From assembly GCF_024436035.1 (NCBI RefSeq), contig NZ_JANFNG010000033.1, positions 1-64,000 on the forward strand: a stretch of 64,000 bases of DNA. Direction: 5' to 3'. The translations under genes were made by a program, and so were the position numbers. This document shows positions 57,377-64,000 of the stretch, in pieces. Numbering within the stretch: the stretch's first letter is position 1; each line of letters starts with the position of its first letter. Under the pieces are notes generated by a model, which was not told where the DNA came from, searched no databases, and was given only the letters and a program-made list of their open reading frames with translations. The DNA comes from Streptomyces humicola. GTDB taxonomy: Bacteria; Actinomycetota; Actinomycetes; Streptomycetales; Streptomycetaceae.

Positions 57377-58300
57377 ATGCCCCTCACCGTGTGGCTGCCT
57401 CTCCCGGCAGCCGACATCCCCGGCCTGCCCGAAGGCCCGGTCTACGTCCACTGGGACGGCGAGGACGACTTCCCCGCCGACCCGGCCGACGCCGACTTCT
57501 ACGTACCGCCGTACCTGAAGGGTGCCGAGGTCGCCACCCGCCCGCTGCGCCACGGCGCCCGCCCCCGCGTGGTCCAGACGCTCACCGCGGGCACCGACCA
57601 CGTCCAGCACGAGGTGCCGCCGGGCACCGTACTGTGCAACGCCCGCGGGGTGCACGAAGCCAGCACCGCCGAACTCGCCCTGACGCTCATCCTCGCATCG
57701 TTGCGCGGCATCCCGTCCTTCGTCCGCGGCCAGGACGCGCAGGAGTGGCGGGCGGGCTACTATCCGGCGCTCGCCGACCGCACCGCCCTCGTCGTCGGAT
57801 ACGGCGCCATCGGCAGCGCGATCGAGGACCGGCTCGTGCCGTTCGAGTGCGAGGTGCTGCGGGTCGCCCGCACCGCCCGCGATTCGTCACGCGGGCCCGT
57901 TCATGCCCTCGCCGAACTGCCGGCACTGCTGCCGCGCGCCGACGTGGTGATCCTGTCCACGCCGCTCACCGACGCCACCCGCCACCTCGCCGACGCGGAG
58001 TTCCTCTCCCGGATGCGGGACGGCGCTCTGCTGGTGAACGTCGCCCGGGGACCCGTCGTCGACACCAAGGCGCTCCTCGCCGAGCTGGAGTCGGGCCGGC
58101 TGCGTGCGGCACTCGATGTCACGGATCCGGAACCGCTTCCCAAGGGCCACCCGCTGTGGCACGCGCCGGGCCTCCTCGTCAGCCCTCACGTGGGCGGCAG
58201 CACCTCCGCGTTCTTCCCCCGCGCGAAGCGCCTGCTGCGCTCCCAGCTCCTCCGCTTCGTCGCCGGGGAGCCCCTGGAGAACGTCGTGACCACCGGCTGA
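57377..58300 (+). CDS. D-2-hydroxyacid dehydrogenase
   Basis: This 307-residue NAD-dependent dehydrogenase has the Rossmann loop VVGYGAIGSAI. The catalytic set is Arg in VNVARGPVVD, Glu in TDPEPLPKGHP and His in SPHVGGSTSAFF. ATG 57377 has AGGGACCGAGCG upstream. It is divergent from the aldo/keto reductase across about 198 bp. The gap 58301-58541 shows no gene. Confidence 0.92.
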   Translation: MPLTVWLPLPAADIPGLPEGPVYVHWDGEDDFPADPADADFYVPPYLKGAEVATRPLRHGARPRVVQTLTAGTDHVQHEVPPGTVLCNARGVHEASTAELALTLILASLRGIPSFVRGQDAQEWRAGYYPALADRTALVVGYGAIGSAIEDRLVPFECEVLRVARTARDSSRGPVHALAELPALLPRADVVILSTPLTDATRHLADAEFLSRMRDGALLVNVARGPVVDTKALLAELESGRLRAALDVTDPEPLPKGHPLWHAPGLLVSPHVGGSTSAFFPRAKRLLRSQLLRFVAGEPLENVVTTG

Positions 58301-58541
58301 AAGGCGGCAACGGCACAGCGTGACCGTACATTAACTGCCGCAGCCCCCCTCCGGTTACGCTCAGTAGAGCAACTATGTCCCTGTGTGACTGGACTGGTGT
58401 ATCGTCCCGATCGGGGGTGCGTCGCACGTATCGCTCATTTCGTGAGCGATTCTGCGAACGCACATCAACAGCCCACGACCGCAGTACGGGCAGACCGCAG
58501 TACCGGCAAGAGTTACTGGACGCGAGGGGGATGACGGGCGT

Positions 58542-61481
58542 GTGCGGCCGATGCAGACAACAGACGACACAGGACACCCGCCACCCGCGGAGCGATTGCC
58601 GGGCGGCCGGATGAGTGCGCCGGGGGCAGTGCTCGCCAGCGCGCCCTCCTCCGTGGCCCGATCAGGACTGCTGCCCCAACTCCTCGTCGCCGTGCTGTGC
58701 GGCGCGTACGCCATGGGCGCGGCGTTCGGATGGGGATCCGCCGCCGTCGCTCTGGTCATGGGCGACTTCGGTCTGTCCGCCGCAGCCCTGGCGGCCTGCG
58801 TCTCCTGCCTGTGGTACGCGAAGGTGGCGCCCGGAGCCGGCCGCCCGGCGTGGGTGCTCTTCGCCGTCTCCTCCGCCATGGTCGCCGCGGGCAACGGCGT
58901 CTGGGGCTGGTACGAGGTGGTGCTCGGCGCCCCGGTGCCGCGCGCATCGCCGGCCGACTTCTGCTTCCTGTTCTTCGCCCCGCCCGCGATCATCGGACTG
59001 CTGGTGCTCGCCAAGCGCCCGGTGACCAGGGCCCGCTGGATCTGCCTCGCGCTCGACGCCTCGCTCATCGCGGGGTCGCTGCTCACCCTCACCTGGAGCC
59101 TGGCACTCGCCCGCGCCGCCGAGTGGGATGGCCGCAGCACCGCGCGGATCGCCCTCTCCCTCGCCTATCCCGTCCTCGACATCATGCTCGTCTCCATGGT
59201 GCTGGCGCTGCACTTCCGCCGTTCGTCCGCCAACCGCTCGGCGATCAACACGGCGCTCGCCGCGTTCGCCCTCACCGTCCTGTGCGACGCGCTGTTCACC
59301 TCACCCCTGCTGCGCGAGCACTACCGTTCCGGGCAGATCCTCGACGCCGGATGGTTCGCCGGCAGCCTGCTGCTCGCCTACGCCCCCTGGGTCGGACACC
59401 GCAAGGACTCCCGGCCGGGCGACGCCGAAAGGCCGTGCCCCGAGCGGAAAGCCGCAGGCGCCCTGGCGGCGCTCACCCCGTACCTGGCAGCCGCCGTCTG
59501 CACGCTGGCCATCCTCCACAACATCATCGACGGCCGGAAGATCGACCGGGTGGTGCTCGTCAGCGGCTGCGCCGTCGCACTCATCCTCGTCGTGCGACAG
59601 GGCATCATGCTGCTCGACAACATCTCCCTCACCCAGGAACTCGCGCAGAAGGAGAACCACTTCCGCTCCCTCGTCCAGGGATCGAGCGACGTCATCATGA
59701 TCGTCGCCCCGACCGGTGTACTGCGCTACGTCAGCCCCGCGGCCCAGGGCGTCTACGGGCGGGACGCCGAGGAGATGCTCGGCACCGAACTCGCCTCCCA
59801 CATCCACCCCGAGGATCTCGGCCGCGTCCTGCACGAAGTGCGCCGCTTCCTCGCCGCGCCACCCTCCGACGAGCCCGCCACCCGCATCGAATGCCGCATC
59901 CGCTCTGGCGACGGCGGCTGGCTGCACGTCGAGTCGTCCGTCAACCGCTACCAGGGCGGCCTGATCTTCAACAGCCGGGACGTAACCGAACGTGTCCAGC
60001 TGCAGGCCCAGTTGCAGCACAACGCCTCCCACGACCCGCTCACCGACCTGCCCAACCGCGCATTGTTCACCGAACGTGTCGGCCAGGCGCTGGGCGGGCG
60101 GCGCGCCGGGGACGGCGACTGCGCCGTCCTCTTCATCGATCTCGACGGCTTCAAGGCCGTCAACGACACCATCGGGCACCAGGCCGGCGACGAGCTCCTC
60201 GTCCTGGCGGGCCGCAGGCTCGCCGAATCGGTGCGCGCCGGGGACACCGCGGCCCGCCTCGGTGGCGACGAGTTCGCCGCTCTCATCTGCGGAAGCATGG
60301 GTGACCGCCGGTTGCGCGAACGGCAGATCCGCGAGATCGCCGACCGGCTGCGGCTCACCCTCTCCGAGCCCTACGTCCTCGGCGGCGCGCAGGTGAAGGT
60401 GGCCGCGAGCATCGGCGTCGCCTTCGCCGAGCCCGGCATGGGCCCTGCCGAGCTGATGCGCAACGCCGATCTCGCCATGTACCGGGCGAAGACATCGGGC
60501 AAGAACCGCGTCGAGATGTACGCGCCGCAGATGCAGGCCGAAGTGATGCGCCGGGCCGAACTGGCGGCCCGGCTGCGAACCGCCCTGCGCGACGGCGAGT
60601 TCACCCTCCTCCATCAGCCCGTCGTCGACCTGGAGACCGGCGAGGTCGACGCGATCGAGGCGCAGGCCCGCTGGCGCTCCACCCAGGGCATCCTCTTCAC
60701 ACCCGCCGAATTCCTGCGGATCACCGAGACCCGCGGCAGGGGGAACCACCCGCCGCAGGCGGGGGGAGCCGACGGCGCAGACGGGGACCGCTCCGAAGTC
60801 AGTCGCTGGCTGCTCGAAGAGGCCATGATCCAGGCCGCGCACCGCCACCGGAACGGCCATGCCGTGCCCGTCGCGGTACGGATGTCGGCACGCCGCCTGA
60901 TGGGCCGCGAGCTGCCGGTACGTACCGTCGAGGCACTGCTCGACCGCCATGAGCTGCCGCCGGGCGCGCTCGTTCTCGTGCTCACCGACCACGACCCGCG
61001 GATCCCGCTCGACGAGCTGGAGCGCCGCCTGGTCGCACTGCGCCGCCTCGGCGTACGGATCGCGCTCGACGGCTTCGGCGCCGGCTACGCCGCGATGGCC
61101 GCGTTGCGCCGCCTTCCCGTCGACGTGCTCAGGCTCGACCGCTCCTTCACCGAGGGCCTCGTGGAGTCGGCCCGGCTGCACAAGATCACCTCCGGCCTGC
61201 TGCGCATCGCGCGCGACCTCGGCCTGCGTTCGGTCGCGGACGGCGTCGACAGACCCGAGCAGGTCGTGGCGCTGCGGGAGATGGGGTGCACCCACGGGCA
61301 AGGCATGGCCTTCTCGGGGCCGCTCGACGAGCACCGGCTGCGCGGCTCACTCGCGCGCGGCAGCTACCCGCTGCCGCAGGCCGCCGAGCGGGAGCTGCTC
61401 ACCTCGGGCCGCTCGCTTCCCCTGCCCGTACGGCGTAACGGGTCACCCGACCCCGATCAGCCGAGCACGGCGCCGATGTAG
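58542..61481 (+). CDS. cdgC: Membrane PAS-GGDEF protein with degenerate EAL domain (CdgC-like)
   Basis: This 979-residue protein has about nine hydrophobic segments (residues 43-360), a PAS domain (about 375-490, SLVQGSSDVIMIVAPTG), an intact GGDEF (RLGGDEFAALI) and a C-terminal EAL-like domain. The EAL domain lacks several catalytic residues: EAQ for EAL, VRMSARR for VNVSPxx, LVLTDHD for LEITE, LDGFGAG for DDFGTG and VADGVD for AEGVE. It should therefore make c-di-GMP rather than degrade it. A low-complexity insert (GGADGADGD) splits the EAL-like part. GTG 58542 is used; ATG 58551 or 58611 are possible. Its position just upstream of ilvB matches, from memory, S. coelicolor SCO5511 (CdgC). 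Confidence 0.82.
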   Translation: MRPMQTTDDTGHPPPAERLPGGRMSAPGAVLASAPSSVARSGLLPQLLVAVLCGAYAMGAAFGWGSAAVALVMGDFGLSAAALAACVSCLWYAKVAPGAGRPAWVLFAVSSAMVAAGNGVWGWYEVVLGAPVPRASPADFCFLFFAPPAIIGLLVLAKRPVTRARWICLALDASLIAGSLLTLTWSLALARAAEWDGRSTARIALSLAYPVLDIMLVSMVLALHFRRSSANRSAINTALAAFALTVLCDALFTSPLLREHYRSGQILDAGWFAGSLLLAYAPWVGHRKDSRPGDAERPCPERKAAGALAALTPYLAAAVCTLAILHNIIDGRKIDRVVLVSGCAVALILVVRQGIMLLDNISLTQELAQKENHFRSLVQGSSDVIMIVAPTGVLRYVSPAAQGVYGRDAEEMLGTELASHIHPEDLGRVLHEVRRFLAAPPSDEPATRIECRIRSGDGGWLHVESSVNRYQGGLIFNSRDVTERVQLQAQLQHNASHDPLTDLPNRALFTERVGQALGGRRAGDGDCAVLFIDLDGFKAVNDTIGHQAGDELLVLAGRRLAESVRAGDTAARLGGDEFAALICGSMGDRRLRERQIREIADRLRLTLSEPYVLGGAQVKVAASIGVAFAEPGMGPAELMRNADLAMYRAKTSGKNRVEMYAPQMQAEVMRRAELAARLRTALRDGEFTLLHQPVVDLETGEVDAIEAQARWRSTQGILFTPAEFLRITETRGRGNHPPQAGGADGADGDRSEVSRWLLEEAMIQAAHRHRNGHAVPVAVRMSARRLMGRELPVRTVEALLDRHELPPGALVLVLTDHDPRIPLDELERRLVALRRLGVRIALDGFGAGYAAMAALRRLPVDVLRLDRSFTEGLVESARLHKITSGLLRIARDLGLRSVADGVDRPEQVVALREMGCTHGQGMAFSGPLDEHRLRGSLARGSYPLPQAAERELLTSGRSLPLPVRRNGSPDPDQPSTAPM

Positions 61482-61597
61482 TCAGCTGTGCAGCCGGGGG
61501 AGGGGGCCGGGACGCAGACCGAATGCGTAGCCCGAATGCTGAGACGACCGTCCCACTCACTTGACACCCGCACCGTATCCGGAGGAGGGTCGGAGCC

Positions 61598-61639
61598 ATG
61601 CGCACCCGAATTCTCGTACTTGGACGGCGCGTCGGCTGA
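61598..61639 (+). CDS. ilvB leader peptide (13 residues)
   Basis: ATG 61598 behind GGAGGAGGG encodes [13 protein letters not shown], ending at TGA 61637-61639. Five of 13 residues are Ile, Leu or Val, including Ile-Leu-Val-Leu in a row, so ribosome stalling when branched-chain aminoacyl-tRNA is scarce is expected. Very similar leader peptides precede ilvB in other actinomycetes. Confidence 0.88.
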   Translation: MRTRILVLGRRVG

Positions 61640-61682
61640 TCCGGGGCCACTTCAACGCCCCGCTGACAGCACCGGCGCGCTT

Positions 61683-61716
61683 CCCCTCGCTTGCCTCCAG
61701 GCACGAGGGGTTTTTT
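61683..61716 (+). terminator. ilvB attenuator terminator
   Basis: CCCCTCG (61683-61689) pairs with CGAGGGG (61704-61710), with an inner TGCC/GGCA stem, followed directly by TTTTTT (61711-61716). It stops transcription before ilvB unless the leader ribosome stalls. Confidence 0.88.
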
Positions 61717-61785
61717 GTTGCACTGGCACCTCCCGCCCCCCATACGATTGGGAAAGGGGCGGCCTCTTCGAGAAGAGATACGCAG

Positions 61786-63660
61786 ATGACCGAGCAGGCC
61801 ACAGGGGCCCATCACCCGCAGCCGCGGGCCCCTCGCGCGGCACAGCAGCCCATCACCGAGCACGTGACGGGCGCCCAGTCCCTCATCCGTTCTCTGGAGG
61901 AAGTCGGCGCCGACACTGTATTCGGCATCCCCGGCGGGGCGATCCTTCCTGCTTACGACCCCATGTTCGACTCGAAGCGGGTGCGTCACATCCTCGTCCG
62001 GCACGAGCAGGGCGCGGGGCACGCCGCCACCGGATATGCGCAGGCCACGGGGAAGGTCGGGGTGTGCATGGCCACCTCGGGCCCCGGTGCCACCAACCTG
62101 GTCACGCCGATCGCCGACGCGCACATGGACTCGGTGCCGCTGGTGGCGATCACCGGCCAGGTCAACTCCAAGTCGATCGGCACGGACGCCTTCCAGGAGG
62201 CGGACATCTGCGGCATCACCATGCCGATCACCAAGCACAACTTCCTGGTCACCAAGGCCGAGGACATCCCGCGCACGATCGCCGAGGCGTTCCACATCGC
62301 CGCCACCGGCCGTCCGGGCCCGGTGCTGGTGGATATCGCCAAGGACGCGCTGCAGGCGCAGACGGTCTTCTCCTGGCCGCCGCAGCTGGACCTGCCCGGC
62401 TACCGACCGGTGACCAAGCCGCACGCCAAGCAGATCCGCGAGGCGGCCAAGCTGATCGTCCAGGCCAAGCGCCCGGTGCTCTACGTCGGCGGCGGTGTGC
62501 TGAAGGCGCGGGCCACCGAGGAGCTGCGCATCCTCGCCGAGCTGACCGGTGCGCCCGTGGCCACCACGCTGATGGCGCTGGGCGCGTTCCCCGACTCGCA
62601 CCCGCAGCACGTCGGGATGCCGGGCATGCACGGCTCGGTCTCGGCGGTCACGGCGATGCAGAAGGCCGATCTGCTGGTGGCGCTGGGCGCGCGGTTCGAC
62701 GACCGGGTCACCGGAAAGGTCGACACCTTCGCGCCGTTCGCCAAGATCGTGCACGCGGACGTCGACCCCGCCGAGATCGGCAAGATCCGGGCCGCGGACG
62801 TGCCGATCGTCGGGGATGCCCGTGAGGTGATCGCCGATCTGATCGTCGCGATCCAGGCCGAGCACGAGGCCGGACGCCGTGGCGACTACGCCGAGTGGTG
62901 GACGCAGATCGACTCCTGGCGCAAGACCTACCCGCTCGGCTACGACCTGCCGGAGGACGGCTCGCTGTCGCCGCAGCAGGTGATCGAGCGGATCGGCAAG
63001 CTCGCGCCGAAGGACACGATCTACGCGGCCGGTGTCGGCCAGCACCAGATGTGGGCCTCGCAGTTCATCGACTACGAGAAGCCGTACACGTGGCTGAACT
63101 CCGGCGGCGCCGGGACGATGGGCTACGCGGTGCCGGCGGCGATGGGCGCAAAGGCCGGTATGCCGGAGAACACCGTGTGGGCGATCGACGGCGACGGCTG
63201 CTTCCAGATGACCAATCAGGAGCTGGTCACCTGCGCGCTCAACAACATCCCGATCAAGGTCGCGATCATCAACAACGGCGCGCTGGGCATGGTCCGCCAG
63301 TGGCAGACCCTCTTCTACAACGAGCGCTACTCCAACACCGTGCTCCACTCGGGCCCCGCAGAGTCCAACAGCGGCTCCGCCGCGGGGAAGCAGAAGGCGG
63401 AGAGCCTGGGCACCCGTACCCCCGACTTCGTGAAGCTGGCCGAGGCGATGGGCTGCGTGGGCATCCGCTGTGAGGACCCGGCCGACCTCGATGCGGTGAT
63501 CGAGAAGGCGAACTCGATCAACGACCGCACGGTCGTGGTGGACTTCATCTGCCACGAGGACGCGATGGTCTGGCCGATGGTCGCGGCAGGCACCTCCAAC
63601 GACGAGGTCATGGCGGCCCGCGGGGTCCGCCCCGACTTCGGCGACATGGAAGACGACTGA
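61786..63660 (+). CDS. ilvB: Acetolactate synthase large subunit
   Basis: This 624-residue ThDP enzyme makes acetolactate or acetohydroxybutyrate, first common step to Val, Leu and Ile. The catalytic Glu lies in [16 protein letters not shown], and the ThDP motif is [18 protein letters not shown]/substrate segments such as [19 protein letters not shown] are intact. It is controlled by the leader attenuator upstream and followed 34 bp later by ilvN. Confidence 0.97.
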   Translation: MTEQATGAHHPQPRAPRAAQQPITEHVTGAQSLIRSLEEVGADTVFGIPGGAILPAYDPMFDSKRVRHILVRHEQGAGHAATGYAQATGKVGVCMATSGPGATNLVTPIADAHMDSVPLVAITGQVNSKSIGTDAFQEADICGITMPITKHNFLVTKAEDIPRTIAEAFHIAATGRPGPVLVDIAKDALQAQTVFSWPPQLDLPGYRPVTKPHAKQIREAAKLIVQAKRPVLYVGGGVLKARATEELRILAELTGAPVATTLMALGAFPDSHPQHVGMPGMHGSVSAVTAMQKADLLVALGARFDDRVTGKVDTFAPFAKIVHADVDPAEIGKIRAADVPIVGDAREVIADLIVAIQAEHEAGRRGDYAEWWTQIDSWRKTYPLGYDLPEDGSLSPQQVIERIGKLAPKDTIYAAGVGQHQMWASQFIDYEKPYTWLNSGGAGTMGYAVPAAMGAKAGMPENTVWAIDGDGCFQMTNQELVTCALNNIPIKVAIINNGALGMVRQWQTLFYNERYSNTVLHSGPAESNSGSAAGKQKAESLGTRTPDFVKLAEAMGCVGIRCEDPADLDAVIEKANSINDRTVVVDFICHEDAMVWPMVAAGTSNDEVMAARGVRPDFGDMEDD

Positions 63661-63694
63661 GGACCGAGAGACAAGAGACAGAGGAAACTGCCAC

Positions 63695-64000
63695 ATGTCC
63701 AAGCACACGCTCTCCGTCCTGGTGGAGAACAAGCCCGGCGTCCTCGCCCGGATCACCGCCCTGTTCTCCCGCCGCGGGTTCAACATCGACTCGCTCGCCG
63801 TCGGCACCACCGAGCACCCGGACATCTCCCGGATCACCATCGTTGTCAATGTCATCGAGGACCTTCCCCTCGAGCAGGTGACGAAGCAGCTCAACAAGCT
63901 CGTCAACGTGCTGAAGATCGTCGAGCTGGAGCCGTCGTCCGCCGTCCACCGCGAGCTCGTCCTGGTCAAGGTGCGCGCCGACAACGAGACCCGCTCCCAG
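63695..64000 (+). CDS. ilvN: Acetolactate synthase small subunit (partial)
   Basis: The first 102 codons of the regulatory subunit are present; the gene is cut by the window edge. The ACT domain [20 protein letters not shown] and [19 protein letters not shown], which binds valine for feedback inhibition, is complete. ATG 63695 follows GAGGAAAC. Confidence 0.97.
   Translation, partial: MSKHTLSVLVENKPGVLARITALFSRRGFNIDSLAVGTTEHPDISRITIVVNVIEDLPLEQVTKQLNKLVNVLKIVELEPSSAVHRELVLVKVRADNETRSQ

Larger units (their letters stand above)
61482..61785 (+). promoter_or_regulatory. ilvB attenuation leader region
   Basis: This 304-bp gap contains the leader peptide gene (61598-61639) and a terminator hairpin (61683-61716) before ilvB, the classic arrangement for translation-coupled attenuation by branched-chain aminoacyl-tRNA. 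A TTGACA at 61561 is present but has no -10 at proper distance, so the promoter was not placed. Confidence 0.75.

Noticed and set aside
61561-61566. TTGACA as -35 of ilvB
   Set aside because: No TATAAT-like element about 17 bp downstream; that position holds the leader peptide ribosome-binding site.
61399-63984. 861-codon frame opposite ilvB-ilvN
   Set aside because: Shadow of conserved ilvB/ilvN; no motif and crosses the attenuator.

Overview
The window is high-GC DNA that reads as a Streptomyces chromosome. Evidence: strong third-position GC, many GTG starts and ATGA/GTGA start-stop overlaps, and a right-hand gene order that, from memory, matches the conserved core near sdaA-glyA-gcvH-gcvT ... 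ligA ... gatCAB ... ilvBN in S. coelicolor. No tRNA, rRNA, CRISPR array or insertion sequence was seen.

Left part (about 1-20.5 kb, possibly to 24.26 kb): an accessory specialised-metabolite cluster. It has (i) the two enzymes for 3-amino-4-hydroxybenzoate (GriI-type aldolase and GriH-type dehydroquinate-synthase-II homologue, 4088-6015); (ii) a CreE-like flavin N-oxygenase and a CreD-like lyase (13421-16818), the pair that turns aspartate into nitrosuccinate and then nitrous acid; (iii) a CreM-like AMP-forming ligase of the kind that diazotises an aryl amine with nitrite; (iv) an O-methyltransferase and three related flavoprotein hydroxylases, one with broken FAD motifs; (v) a SAM-supply cassette metK-adoK-metF. 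This is the parts list of a cremeomycin-type ortho-diazoquinone pathway. Added to it is a meta-cleavage module at the left edge (two-domain extradiol dioxygenase, FAH-family hydrolase, flavin hydroxylase), which I do not recall from cremeomycin clusters. An Ada-like regulator without its methyl-acceptor cysteine, an intact stand-alone Ogt and a 2OG-Fe(II) oxygenase suggest alkylation sensing and self-protection.

Transition (21.3-24.26 kb): an orphan sugar-binding lipoprotein with a damaged signal peptide and a Gfo/Idh/MocA oxidoreductase, probably a remnant carbohydrate locus.

Right part (24.28-64 kb): core genome. The serine/glycine block sdaA-glyA-gcvH-gcvT runs leftward behind a tandem glycine riboswitch, with two SseB-like genes divergent from it. 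Then come a DUF885 peptidase, a secreted trypsin-like protease, a TRIC-type channel, cysteine desulfurase and mnmA, an LmeA-like lipid-binding protein, a LOG protein, an SDR, a MetE-like protein, ligA, an RmdB-like GGDEF-EAL protein, gatC-gatA-x-gatB, an MMPL transporter, a large LuxR (LAL) regulator, an aldo-keto reductase, a hydroxyacid dehydrogenase, a second GGDEF-EAL protein with a degenerate EAL domain, and ilvB-ilvN behind a leader-peptide attenuator. ilvN runs off the right edge.
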